A stretch of DNA of 64,000 nucleotides from Delphinapterus leucas. Taxonomy: Eukaryota; Chordata; Mammalia; Artiodactyla; Monodontidae. The notes beneath the pieces were generated by a model, which saw only the letters and a program-made list of their open reading frames with translations, was not told the DNA's origin and did no database searches. Location: the NCBI RefSeq assembly GCF_002288925.2, contig NW_022098067.1, positions 2,593,926-2,657,925 of the forward strand. Reading direction: 5' to 3'. Shown in pieces: positions 48,065-60,679 of this stretch. Every line of letters begins with the position of its first letter. Positions within the stretch are counted from its first letter, which is position 1. Made by a program: the position numbers and the translations under genes.

Positions 48065-48290
48065 GGTCATTAAAACTCAAGCAGTGAACCTGTAGCTAAT
48101 ACCTGACTCCCCCACTTCTATTTGTGTATCCTGGGGAAGTTTTCTTTGGGGATTAAAATTTTCTCATATGTAAAATGGAAATAATAAAATATGTATATCA
48201 CTAGGTTCTTTTGAAGATGGGTTAATGCCTGTAAAACAATTAGAACAGTGACAGTTCTGTGTCAGCACTCATTAAGTAATAGCCAAGAAC
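48065..48290 (+). mobile_element. MIR SINE
   Basis: 'acctgactcccccacttctatttgtgtatcctggggaagttttc', 'ttctcatatgtaaaatggaaataataaa' and 'aacaattagaacagtgacag' follow the MIR order in + orientation. Confidence 0.85.
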
Positions 48291-49139
48291 TTGCTTTTAC
48301 TCTCCCAAGGAAAGATCACCTCCTAGTCATTTGGTTATTAAATATCAACAAGTCAGACATAAGCTATGTCTCTTACTTTATTCAAAACTCAGGAATACTA
48401 GTTAGTCAATGTTGTACCAAGGGCTTAATTTAGCACAAAGCAAAATCTGGTCCTGTATCTCAGTTTGTAAGTTAAGTTTGAGAAATTATGCCTGAAGAAG
48501 GAGATAGATTTCTTCCAAATTTCTTCCAAATCTACATTTTCCCCTAGAACAAATGCCTCCATGCAACTCACCCAACCCTATTGAAGAAGAGGATTTAGTG
48601 TTTCAGATGACAACTGTAAACAATAGATTAACTGTAAGTCAGCACAGTTTACTTTTAATAATCCTTGAGACAATTAAAAATATAGACTCACAAAGCTGAA
48701 CAGGGACTTATGGTCATTGAGTTCAAAATTCACACTTCACAAATGAAGAAATGTGCCTTCATTTGGACTCCTTAATTAAACCCTTCCTTACCACTTTGAA
48801 AGGACAGTCGGGAATGGGAATTTTGTTCCTTAGCCATTACTGCCTGCTGTACAGGCTCCCATGTACTTGCTCTGAGAATGAGACTGCTGAAGGCAATTCA
48901 GGATAAGGGTCTTCATGTCTATGCTTTTCCAAATGCATAGTGCTTCATCCAACTCCCTCCAGCTATTGTATAATCATCAAGCCCATAGGTATAATTTTAT
49001 CAGCACAAATGTGAAGCTTCTTTGGTTCCAAAGAACAACACGATTAATGTAGATGTAAATCTCTTACTGACCTTTAATTCTCTTGAATTTATTCATTTGT
49101 GACCTGGAATTAAAGTTTCCTCAACTTTATAATGTTCGC

Positions 49140-49143
<4 letters not shown>
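48291..49143. other. Mostly single-copy DNA, faint MIR-like relic
   Basis: Around 48675-48760, 'cacaaagctgaacagggacttatggtcattgag' then 'cacaaatgaagaaatg' weakly resembles a MIR-related repeat. Nothing else seen. Confidence 0.35.

Positions 49144-49181
<38 letters not shown>
49144..49181. repeat. (TA)n microsatellite
   Basis: Uninterrupted TA run of about 18 units. Confidence 0.93.
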
Positions 49182-49182
<1 letters not shown>

Positions 49183-49734
49183 CTATTTGCAGTGCGTTCT
49201 GAATAATTAGACCTCACACATGACAATACTGAGGTTTTTCACTTCAGATTTAGAATTACATGATGACAAATATAAAAGTAACTGGACATAATGCATTTAA
49301 TTTCTTAATAGATGACACAAATCAAATTTAGCATAGAGTAACTGCACATTCCAGCATTCACAGGAGCCCCTAGTACACATAAGGCAGGCAGCTAGCCAGA
49401 GGAAATGTGGTGGCCCAGATAGTGCAAATGGCAATTTTGGCCTGAGGTAAACAGGCAGCACACTGTCATATTTTAGATGACAGAAGAGGCTATCCAGGGC
49501 TGTGAGAGTTTTCAAAACAATACTCTTGCACGTTTAGGCTTCCATGACTGCTGAGAAGGAAGATATCACCTTCTGACTCCACTATCTTAGAAAAGAGATA
49601 AACATTGTGGCACTACATGCCTAGGAAATGGGAATGGGGAATGTTATTATTATTTTAAATATTGAATAGAGTGTATTTGTATGTTGCTGAAAAACAAAAC
49701 AAAACATGTATGTGTGTGTGCACAAAACATACAT
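49182..49734. other. Single-copy DNA, no gene seen
   Basis: No recognised repeat; the short minus-strand frame at 49297-49515 has no domain. Confidence 0.4.
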
Positions 49735-49795
49735 ATTGTAAATCAACTGTATTTTAATTATAAATAAATGAATAAATAAATACCAATTGGAAGAA
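49735..49795 (+). mobile_element. Minimal L1 3' end with A-rich tail
   Basis: 'tattgtaaatcaactgtattttaatta' matches the last bases of the cetartiodactyl L1 3' UTR, followed by an (aaat)n tail. Only the extreme 3' end was inserted. Confidence 0.5.
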
Positions 49796-51399
49796 AAAAG
49801 TAGAAAAAATACAGCTATTGCAAATTTTTAAAATCTCACCTTTTTTCCCACTTAACTTGACAATAATGCTTTATTTATGATCAGCTTACTTAGAATAACA
49901 TATGTCAGGGAGGATGATATTTAGTATTTTGTTTTTATTTTTTCATTTCCACAAAGTTGAGTTTACAATGCATAGACATTTTCTGTAGAGCTGAATTAAA
50001 GAATTCTGAAAATTAAAGATCGTTAGTTCTTTTAAAATGATGTCAATTCTTCCATATTGCTTAGTGAAGCCTCGACCCTTAAATGACAAGTTTTCCAAAA
50101 AAATTTTTTTTAAATTTTATTCCTTAAAATAAAAAAATGCTAATCCTCAACAAAAGACTATCAATGTACTGCATCATTTACATGATAATTCATTTCTAGC
50201 ATTGTCAATTAATTATAACATAGTCTAGTATATTTAGGTTAGGCTGAAGTCCCTAAGTAATTTCCATGGTCATTTGAAAGAATTGTCTTCATATTGTTTT
50301 TTGAAAGGAAAACAACTAACTCTTCATATCTAAGTAGGGCAGTAGGATTTCTTTGAAATCAATTTGAAATTCAATTCTAAAGTAGGGCACTAGCTACTCT
50401 CAGTTCAAAGCAGAACCTTTTATTTCTCTGGAATTCTCTTCCTTATCCATGACTTCCATAAGTGAAGTGTCTCTGTGATTTGCATGGTTCTGTTACCTGC
50501 GATTGACTATTCACTTTCTGAGCAGAGACAGCTGACTTTGGTGGTCTGCTTAAGTACTAATTTTTCCAAACTTTGAGCCAGGTCAGATATTGATGCATCC
50601 TGCTTTCTCTGCCATTTTAAGATATATCTGAAATTACCTGAGCTTGCTGAATATTTCAGCTCCAAAGAGTTTTTCTTTAACAATAGCTTTTTTTTTTTTT
50701 TCTGGATAAGGACAGAAAGCATGAATCTTTGAAATTGAAGAAGATAACATGCAGATAATAGTGTTTTGTTAAAATTCTCTAACTCATCTTCATTGTGTCT
50801 GCATGATAGGCTTATCTTGAAAAGAAGTTCACAGACTTATACTTTCATTTTGCTCAGCTTGATCCCTAAAATTCAGTAAAATCTTGGAATTAAGTTCTTT
50901 TTTTTTGTTTCTTTACATACAAGTCCATGCCTCAAGAAGAACTTCATAACAAAGCCATCACTCCATTTCTCACCAGATCTTCATTATGGTGAATTGTCCG
51001 TTTTTTGGGGGTTTTTTTGGTCCAGTTCACAACACACTGATTTATTGTGATATGCACCCCCAATTCTATTATCAAACAAGGAGAAGTGACTATTATTTCC
51101 TACTTTGTTCAGGTCTTTCTTACAGGACTTCTCAGAGTGGTTTTCTTCTACTTGCTTACACACCTTTCTCACTAAACATTTCCTATTTATTTTTATATTC
51201 CTGGTCTTTGATATATTGTTGTCAAATGAATGACTTGAATAACACATATTTATTTGTATATGCAAATGTAAAATATGCCACTTAACTTTGTGCAAGGAAT
51301 TTAATCACATTAAACCTCAATTTACTTGTTACACATAAAAACAATAATGCCTCCTCAGTATGGCTCAAAGAGTTTGAGGGTTAAATAATATAAAACATG
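49796..51399. other. Single-copy DNA, no gene seen
   Basis: About 1.6 kb with T-runs near 50689 and 51003. The overlapping open frames at 50984-51295 on both strands show no domain. No exon could be supported. Confidence 0.4.
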
Positions 51400-51413
51400 A
51401 GAGGGGGCAGAGC

Positions 51414-51421
51414 CAAGATGG
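51414..51421 (+). promoter_or_regulatory. YY1-like CAAGATGG motif at L1 5' end
   Basis: About 15 bases from the apparent start of the + strand L1; position matches the L1 YY1 site. Inferred. Confidence 0.5.
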
Positions 51422-53010
51422 AGGACACAGAATTCACGTCTCTGAACAACTAGGGCACCTACCAGGTACCAGTGGGGGACCATGGACACCTAAGGTGACG
51501 GGAGGAACTCCCAGCAACCGGGTAGGAAATGAGTCATAAGAGGGAGTGAGGGGTGAGGAGAACTGGAGGCAGGATGGGACTAGTGCCCCTGAGGGGCTGC
51601 TGGGGGAGGGGAAGTGATCTCAAACACGAAGAGAGAAATTAAGGGACCATTAGGAGGGCAGAGGACCAAAAAGGAGCATGGCCAGATTTCCCCTGCCCAC
51701 TTGGGCCCTGGGAATCTGCTGAGATCCCACACCTGATCCTCTGTCCACCTAGGCCCTCTCCAGCCACGTGGGTCCTGAGGGAGGGGAAGGGAGGGAAGGG
51801 GGAGCAAAAGTAAAAGCTGAACCTCTGGGACCAGCATCCCTGAGGGATTCCTGGAAGAGGGGAGGAGTTCCTACACTCAGCAGGACCCACCAATGGTTAG
51901 GGGTCCAGCAGGAATGGGGGAGACCCTGGGAGAGATGTGTGGGAAGGGCATGAAGGAATGGAAGGGAACATGACGAGTGCTTTCCCTGTCCACTTAGGCA
52001 CCAGGAAGCCTCTTGGGCTCCCAGGCCTAATCCTCTGCTCTTGGAGCCTCTCTCCAGTGTGCAGAGCCCAAGCCCCAGCCCTACCTCTACACGTGGAGAT
52101 CCCCTCTGAGAACCCCTCTAACCACGCTAGGCCTAAATGAAACCAACACAACCTCATCCAGGGCCTTACCTCAAAACTATGGAACTCAACACTCTGGAGG
52201 CCCTCCTTTGGAGGTGCTGCCTTTCACCTTCCATGCTCAGGTCCTAAGCAGAGACCCTGCCCAAAACTTGAACGTCACCCAATGTAGGCCCCGCCCACAA
52301 GGCCTTTTCTGGCTGCATGGGTCCTGAGCATAGGCCCCGCTCCACACTCAAACATCATCCCCCAACTGCCTAGGTCATGCCCAACACTATATACAGCCCC
52401 TGTCTAAATTCCACCCCTGCCTAAACTCTGACCCCATAGCCAAGCCTTTTTAAAATTTTTATATTTTCCTCTTTTAGACTGGGGTTCTGTTTTACCTTGT
52501 TTATTCATTTATATTTTTATTTTTTGTAATAAAACTTTTATTTTTCTAATTTTATCTTATTCTTTATAATTTGTTACTTTTCTGCTCCTTTTGGCTTGTT
52601 CTCCCCCATCCCACTTTTTTTTTTTTTTTGTTGTGGTTGTGGTTTTATTTTACATTGTTGCAGTTGTTTCAATTATATTTTTATTTTTCCTGATATATTT
52701 TTTATCTTTAAAATTTTATTTTGTTATTATATTGCATCTTTTTTTTTTTTTTTTGCCACACCACATGACTTACAGGGTCTTGGCTCCTGTGGTGGGAGCT
52801 CTGAGTCCAAACCATTGGACTAAGAGAGAACCTCATACTGCAGGGAATATTAATTGGACTGAGGACTCCGGAAGGTCCTTATCTCAGTAACAAGACCCAG
52901 CTCTATCCAACTGCCTGCAAACGCAAGTGCTGGACGCCTCAGACCAAAAAACCAGTAGGACAGGAACACAGCCCCACCCATCAAAAAGAAAATTGAAATG
53001 ACAAAAAAAT

Positions 53011-53887
53011 ATGTTACAGATGAAGGAGCAAGGTAAAAACCTACAAGACCAAATAAATGAAGATGAAATAGGCAATCTATCTGAAAAAGAATTCAGAGTA
53101 ACAATAGGAAACATGATCCAAAATCTTGGAGATAGAATGGGGAAAATACAAGAAACATTCAACAAGGATCTAGAAGAACTAAGTAGCAAACAAACAGTGA
53201 TGAATAACACAATAACTGAAACTAAAAATACTCTAGAAGGAATCAATAGCAGAAAAACTGAGGCACAAGAACAGATAAGTGAGCTGGAAAACAAAATGGT
53301 GGAAATAACTGCCAGGGAGTAGAATAAAGAAAAAAGAATGCAAAGAATTGAGGACAGTCTCAGAGACATCTGGTACAACATTAAATGCACCAACATTTGA
53401 ATTTTAGGGGTCCCAGAAGAAGAAGAGGTAAAAAAAAGGTACTGAGAAGATATTTGAAGAGATTATAGTTGAAAACTTCCTTAACATGGGAAAGGAAATA
53501 GTCAATGAAGTCCAGGAAGTGCAGAGAGTCCCACAGAAGATAAACCTAAAGAGAAGCACACCAAGACACGTATTAATCAAACTACCAAAAGTTAAATTCA
53601 AAGAAAAAATATTAAAAGCAGCAAGGGAAAAGCAACAAATAATATACAAGGGAATCCCTATAAGGTTAACAGCTGATCTTTCAGCAGAAATTCTGTAAGC
53701 CAGAAGGGAGTGGCAGTATATATTTAAAGCGATGAAAGGAAAATACCTAAAACCAAGATTACTCTACCCAGCAAGGATCTCATTCAGATTTGATGGAGAA
53801 ATCAAAAGCTTTACAGACAAGCAAAAGCTAAGAGAATTCAGCACCACAAAAGCAGGTTTACAACAAATGCTAAGGGAACTTCTCTAG
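53011..53887 (+). pseudogene. L1 ORF1 pseudogene
   Basis: Starts at ATG 53011, with an in-frame second ATG at 53020 that aligns with the start of the other L1s. An open N-terminal and coiled-coil part runs to a TAG at 53320 (likely from CAG). A TGA follows at about 53398, then a frameshift before 53486. The C-terminal RNA-binding block is open at 53486-53698 and stopped by a TAA where CAA is expected. The natural stop is TAG 53885. Length fits ORF1 (about 290 codons). Sequence from 53604 on is repeated after the gap, probably by assembly error. Confidence 0.88.
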
Positions 53888-53903
53888 GCAGAAAACACAA
53901 GAG
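53604..53903 (+). repeat. Direct repeat, left copy (flanks 100-N gap)
   Basis: 300 bases that recur at 54006-54305 with offset 402. The first ~240 bases are identical and five differences fall within the last ~55, next to the gap. Reads as an unmerged contig overlap. Confidence 0.95.
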
Positions 53904-54003
53904 NNNNNNNNNNNNNNNNNNNNNNNNNNNNNNNNNNNNNNNNNNNNNNNNNNNNNNNNNNNNNNNNNNNNNNNNNNNNNNNNNNNNNNNNNNNNNNNNN
54001 NNN
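53904..54003. other. Assembly gap, 100 N
   Basis: Exactly 100 N, the conventional placeholder for unknown gap size, between two copies of the same L1 ORF1 segment. Confidence 0.99.
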
Positions 54004-54005
54004 AA

Positions 54006-54305
54006 AAAAAATATTAAAAGCAGCAAGGGAAAAGCAACAAATAATATACAAGGGAATCCCTATAAGGTTAACAGCTGATCTTTCAGCAGAAATTCTGTAA
54101 GCCAGAAGGGAGTGGCAGTATATATTTAAAGCGATGAAAGGAAAATACCTAAAACCAAGATTACTCTACCCAGCAAGGATCTCATTCAGATTTGATGGAG
54201 AAATCAAAAGCTTTACAGACAAGCAAAAGCTAAGAGAATTCAGCACCACAAAACCAGGTTTGCAACAAATGCTAAAGGAACTTCTCTAAGCAGGAAACAC
54301 AAGAG
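54006..54305 (+). repeat. Direct repeat, right copy (flanks 100-N gap)
   Basis: Second copy of the ORF1 C-terminal segment. It continues smoothly into the inter-ORF spacer and ORF2, so this copy is the one contiguous with downstream L1. Confidence 0.95.
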
Positions 54306-54364
54306 AAGAAAATGACCCACAAAAACAAACCCAAATCAATTAAGAAAATGGTAATAGGAACATG

Positions 54365-56435
54365 AATATCAATAGCTACCATAAATGTAAATGAATTAAA
54401 TGTTCCAACCAAAAAAAAAACACATGCTGGCTGAATGAATACAAAAGCAAGAACCTTATATATGCTGTCTAAGAGACTCACTTCTGACCTAGGGACACAT
54501 ACAGACTGAAAGTGAGGGGATGAAAAAAGATATCCCATGCAAGTGGAAATCACAAGAAAGCTGGAGTAGTAATACACATATCACATAAAATAGACTTTAA
54601 AATAAAGACTGTTAAAAGAAATAAGGAAGAACAGTACATAATGATCAAGGGATCGATCCAAGAAGAAAATATAATAGTTATAAATATGTATGCACCCAAC
54701 ATAGGAGCTCCTCAGTGTATAAGGCAAATGTTAACAGACATAAAAGGAGAAACTGACAGTACCACAATAATAGTGGAGGACTTTAACACCCCACTTACAC
54801 CAATAGACAGATCATCCAGAAGGAAAATAAATAAGGAAACACAAGCTTTAAATGACACAATAGACCAGATAGATTTAATTGATATTTTTATGACATTCCA
54901 CCAGAAAGCAGAAGAATGCAATTTCTTCTCAAGTGCACATGGAACGTTCTTCAGAATAGATCACATGTTGGGTCACAAATCAAACATTGGAAAATTTAAG
55001 AAAATTAAAACTGTAGCAAGCAACATTTCTGACCACAACACTATGAGATTAGAAATCAAACACAGGAATAAAATAGTAAAAAAACACAAATACATGGAGG
55101 CTAAATAGTGTGCTGCTAAATAACCAAGAGATCACTGAAGGAATCAAAGAGGGAATCAGAAAATACCTAGAAACAAATGACAACAAAAACACGATGATCT
55201 AAAACCTATAGGACACAGCAAAAGCTGACAAGAGGGAAGTTCATAGAATTCAAGCTCACCTCAAGAAACAAGAAAAATCTCAAATAAACAATCTAACCTT
55301 ACACCTAGAGCAACGAGAAAAAGAAGAACAAAAGAAAATGCAAAATTAGTAGGGGAAAGAAATCATAAAGATCAGAGCCTAAATAAATGAAATAGAAACA
55401 AAGAAAACAATTGCAAAGATCAACAAAACTAAAAGCTAATTCTTTGAGAAGATAAACAAAATTGATAAACCTTTAGCCAGACTCACCCAGAAAGAAAGGG
55501 AGAGGATGCAAATCAATAAAATTTGAAATGAAAAAAGAGAGATTACAACTGATATCACAGAAATACAAAAGATCATAAAAGACTACTACAAGCAACAATA
55601 TGTCAATAAGATGGACAACCTGAAAGAAATGGATAAATTCTTGGAAAAATAGAACCTCCAAGACTGAATCAGGAAGAATTAGAAAATATAAACAGACAAA
55701 TCACAGGTAATGAAATTGAAACTGTAATTAAATATCTTCCAAGAAACAAAAGTCCAGGATCAGGTGGCTTCACAGGGGAATTCTATCAAACATTTAGAAA
55801 AGGGATAATGCCTATCCTTCTCAAACTCTTCCAAAAAATTGCAGTTAGGAACACACCCAAAATTATTCTATGAGTCCACCAACACCAACACCCTGATACC
55901 AAAACCAGACAAAGCTATCACAAAAAAGAAAATATTAGACTGACATCACTGATGAACATAGATGCAAAATCCTCAACATATTACTAGAAAACAGAAACCA
56001 ACAACATATTAAAAGGATCATACACCATGATCAAGTGGGATATATCCAAGAGCTGCAAGGATTCTTCAATATACACAAAGAGTTATGATAAAATTTTCCA
56101 GAAAATGGGCATAGATTGAACATGCCTCAACACAATAAAAGCCATATATGACAAATCCACAACAAACCTCATTCTCAATGGTGAAAAACCGAGAGCATTT
56201 CCTCTAAGGTCAGGAACAAACAAGGATGTCCACTCTAACCACAATTATTCAACATAGTATTGGAAGTCCTAGCCACCTCAATCAGAGAAGAAATAGAAAT
56301 AAAAGGAATACAAATTGAAAAAGTAAAACTGTCACTGTTTGCCAATGACATGATACTATACATAGAAAATCCTAAAGATGCCACTAGAAAACTACTAGAA
56401 CTAATCATGAATTTGTTAAGGTTGCAGGATACAAA
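54365..56435 (+). pseudogene. L1 ORF2 pseudogene, 5' part
   Basis: The endonuclease block is open at 54641-55108. The site normally V-G-D-F-N reads V-E-D-F-N, and S-D-H-N near residue 130 of the block is kept. A frameshift then changes the frame at the 'acatggaggct' region. The RT palm follows in several frames, with the catalytic box F-A-N-D (codons 56338-56349) in place of F-A-D-D, in an open piece from 56260. The reading is then cut by the antisense L1. In an intact element this protein nicks DNA and copies L1 RNA. Confidence 0.87.
56425..56435. repeat. Left target-site duplication of the nested L1
   Basis: caggatacaaa, repeated at 62232-62242. Confidence 0.93.
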
Positions 56436-56859
56436 TTTTTTTTTTAACATCATTATGGAAGTATAATTGCTTTACATTGCTGTGTTAGTTGCTGATGTAT
56501 AACAAAGTAAGTCACCTATACCTATACATATATCCCCATATCCCCTCCCTCTTGCATCTCCCTCCCACCCTCCCTATCCCACCCCTCTAGGTGGACACAA
56601 AGCACCAATCTGATCTCCCTGTGCTATGTGGCTGCTTCCCACTAGTTATTTATTTTACACTTGATAGATTATATATGCCAATGCCACTCTCTCACTTCAT
56701 CCCAGCTTAGCTTCCGCTTCCCTGTGTCCTCAAGTCCATTCTCTAAGTCTGAGTCTTTAATCCTCTCCTGACCCTAGGTTCTTCAGAATCATTTTTAATT
56801 TTTTATTTTTTAGATTCCATATATATGTGTTAGCATACGATATTTGTTTTTGTCTTTCT

Positions 56860-59800
56860 GACTTACTTGACTCTGTATGATAGTCTCTAGGTCCATCCAC
56901 CTCACTACAAATAACTCAATTTCCTTTCTTTTTATGCCTGAGTAATATTCCATTGTATATATGTGCCACATCTTCTTTATCCATTCATCTGCCAATGGAC
57001 ACTTAGGTTGCTTCCATGTCCTGGCTGTTGTAAATAGTTCTCCAATGAACATTGTGGTACATGACTCCTTTTGAGTTATGGTTTTCTAAGAGTATATGCC
57101 CAGTAGTAGGATTGCTGGGTCGTATGGTAGTTCTATTTTTAGCTTCTTAAGGAACCTCCATACAGTTCTCCATAGTGGCAGTATCAATTTATGTTCCCTC
57201 CAACAGTGCAAGATGGTTCCCTTTTCTACACATCCTCTCCAGCAATTATTGTTTGTAGATTACTTGATGATGGCCATTATGATGGCTGTGTGATGATACC
57301 TCATCGAGTTTGATTTGAATTTCTCTAATGATTAGTGACATTGAGCATCTTTTCATGCATTTGTTGGCCATCTGTATGTCTTCTTTGGAGAAATGTCTAT
57401 TTAGAATTTCTGCCCATTTTTTGATTGGGTCGTTTTTCTTTTGATATTGAGTTGCATACGTTGCTTGTATACTTTGGAGATTAATCCTTTGTCAGTTGAA
57501 TCATTTGCAAATGTTTTCTACCATTCTGAGAGTTGTCTTTTGGTCTTGTTTATGGTATCCTTTGTTGTGCAAAAGCTTTTAAGTTTCATTAGGTTCCATT
57601 TGTTTATTTTTATTTCCATTTCTCTAGGAGGTGGGTCAAAATGGATCTTCCTGTGATTTATGTCATAGAGTGTTTTGCCTATGTTTTCCTCTAAGAGTTT
57701 TATAGTGTGTGGCCCTACATTTAGGTCCTTAATCCATTTTGAGTTTATTTCTGTGTTTTGTGTTAGGGAGTATTCTAATTTCATTCTTTTACATGTAGCT
57801 GTCCTTTTTTGCCCAGCACCAGCTATTGAAGAGGTTGTCTTTTCTCCATTGTATATTCTTGCCACCTTTATCAAAGATAAGGTGACCATATGTGTGTGGG
57901 TTTATCTCTGAGCTTTCTATCCTCTTCCATTGATCTGTATTTCTGTTTTTGTTGCCAGTACCATAAGGTCTTCATTACTGTAGCTTTGTAGTATAGTCTG
58001 AAGTCCAGGAGGCTGATTCCTCCAAATCCGTTTTTTCCCCTCAAGACCGTTTTGGCTCTTCAGGGTCTCTTGTGTCTCCATACAAATTTTAAGTTATTTT
58101 GTACTAGTTATGTAAAAAATGCCATTGGTAATTTGATAGGAGTTGCATTGAATCTGTAGATTGTTATGGGTAGTGTAGCTATTTTCACAATGTTGATTCT
58201 TCCAATCCAAGAACATGATATATCTCTCCATCTGTTTGTTTCACCTTTAATTCCTTTCATCAGTGTCTTATAGTTTTCTGCATACAGGTCTTCTGTCTCC
58301 CTAGGTAAGTTTATTCCTAGGTATTTTATTATTTTTGTTGAAATGGTAAATGGGAGTGTTTCCTTACTTTCCCTTTCAGGTTTTTCATCATTAGTGTATA
58401 GAAATGCCAGATATTTCTGTACATTAATTTTGCATCCTTCTACTTTACTAAATTCATTGATCAGCATTAGTAGTTTTCTGGTAGCATCTTTGGGATTCTC
58501 TATGTATAGTATCATGTCGTTTGCAAAGAGTAACAGTTTTACTTCTTTTCTGATTTGGATTCCTTTTATTTCTCTTTCTTCTCTGGTTGCTGTGGCTAGG
58601 ACTTCCAATACTATGTTGAATAATAGTGGTGAGAGTGGGCAACCTTGTCTCGTTCCTGATCTTAATGGAAATGATTTCAGTTTTTCACCATTGAGAATGA
58701 TGTTTGCTTTGGGTTTTTCATATACTGCCTTTATTTTGTTCAGGTAAGTGCCCTCCATGCCTACATTTTGGAGAATTTTTTTATCACTAATGGGTGTTGA
58801 ATGTTGTCAAAATCTTTTTCTGCATCTGTTAAAATTATCTTATGGTTTTTATCCTTCAAGTTGTTAATATGGTGTATCTCATTGATTGATTTGCATATAT
58901 TGAAGAATCCTTGCATTCCTGGGATAAACCCCACTTCACCATGGTGTATGATCCTTTTAATGTGCTCCTGGATTCTGTTTGCTAGTAATTTGTAGAGGAT
59001 TTTTGCATCTATATTTATCAGTGATATTGGCCTGTAGTTTTCTGTTGTAAAATTTTTGGTTTCGGTATGAGAGTGATGGTGGCCTCTTTGAATGAGTTTG
59101 TGAGTGTTCCTCCCTGTGCTTATTTTGGAAGAGTTTGAGAAGAATAAGTTTTAGCTCTTCTCTATATGTTTGGTAGAATTCTCCTGTGAAGCCATCTGTC
59201 CCTAGGCTTTGTTTGTGGAAGATTTTTTTTATCAAAGTTTCAATTTCAGTGCTTGTGATTGGTCTGTTTATATTTTCTATTTCTTCCTAGTTCAGTCTCG
59301 GGTGGTTGTGCTTTTTTAGAATTTGTCCTTTTTTTCCAGGTTGTCCATTTTATTGGCAAATAGTTGCTTGTAGTAATCTTTCATGATCTTTTGTAGTTCC
59401 TCAGTGTCAGTTGTTACTTCTTCTTCTTTTCCAATTCTGTTGATTTGAGTCTTCTCCCTTTTTTTTCTTGATGATTCTGGCTAATGGTTTATCATTTTAT
59501 TTTTATCTTCTCAAAGAGCCATTTTTTAGTTTTATTGATCTTTTCTATTGTTTCCTTCATTTCTTTTTTATTTATTTCTGAACTGATCTTTATGATTTCT
59601 TTCCTTCTTCTATCTTTGGGTGCTTTTTGTTCTTCTTTCTTTACTTGCTTTTGGTGTAAGGTTAGGTTGTTTATTTGAGATGTTTCTTGTTTCTTGTTGT
59701 AGGAGAGTATTGCTATAATCTTCCCTCTAAGAACTGTTTTGGCTGCATCCCATAGGTTTTGGGCTGTCATGTTTTCATTGCCATTTGTTTCTAGGTATTT

Positions 59801-60620
59801 TTTTATTTCCTCTTTGATTTCTTCAGTGATCTCTTGGTTATTAAGTAGTGTGTTGTTTAGCCTCCATGTGTCTGTATTTTTTACGGAATTTTTCCTGTAA
59901 TTGATATCTAGTCTCATGGCATTGTGGTTGAAAAAGATACTTGATATGATTTCAACTTTCTTAAATTTACCAAGGCTTCATTTTTGACTCAAGATATGAT
60001 CTATCCTGGAGAATGTTCCATGAGCACTTGAGAAGAAAGTGTATTCTGTTGTTTTTGTATGGAATGTCCTATAAATATCAATTAAGTCCATCTTGTTTAA
60101 TGTATCATTTAAAACTTGTGTTTCCATATTTATTTTCACTTTGCATGATCTGTTCATTGGTGAAAATGAGGTGTTATAATCCTCTACTATGATTGTGTTA
60201 CTGTTGATTTCCCCTTTATGGCTGTTAGCATTTGCCTTATGCATTGAGGTGTTCCTGTGTTGGGTGCATAAATATTTACAATTATTATATCTTCTTATTG
60301 CTTTGATCCCTGAGCACTATCTAGTGTCCTTCTTTGTCGCTTGTAATAGTCTTTATTTTAAAGTCTATTTTGTCTGATATGAGAATTGCTACTCCAGCTT
60401 TCTTTTGATTTCCATTTGCATGGAATAACTTTTTCCATACTCTCACTTTCAGTATATATGTGTCCCTAGGTCTGAAGTGGATCTCTTGTAGAGACCATAT
60501 ATAGGGGTCTTGTTTTTGTATCCATTCAGCCAGTCTATGTCTTTTGGTTGGAGTATTTAATCCATTTACATTTGAGGTATTATCAATATGTATACTATTC
60601 TTACCATGTTCTTAATTGTT
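56860..60620 (-). pseudogene. L1 ORF2 pseudogene
   Basis: The 216-codon open block at 58108-58758 spans the RT palm and beyond. It has [14 protein letters not shown], the catalytic box F-A-N-D (Asn codon 58519-58521) in place of F-A-D-D, and [12 protein letters not shown]. The endonuclease block at 59978-60244 reads V-E-D-Y-N where V-G-D-F-N is expected. A later endonuclease-to-RT linker block is at 59492-59917. The C-terminal parts are at 56810-57052 and 57518-57889. The RT Asp change alone would be expected to abolish polymerisation. Confidence 0.88.
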
Positions 60621-60679
60621 TTGGGTTTGTTATTGTAGATCTTTTCCTTCACTTATGTTTCTGACCTAGAGAAGTTCTT

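Noticed and set aside
51400..52450. GC-rich block that might be a CpG island and gene promoter
   Set aside because: It begins exactly at an L1 5' end with CAAGATGG and leads into L1 ORF1, so it is an L1 5' UTR.
53604..54305. Genuine tandem duplication in L1 ORF1
   Set aside because: The copies meet at an exact 100-N placeholder and differ only near the contig edge, which fits an assembly overlap better.
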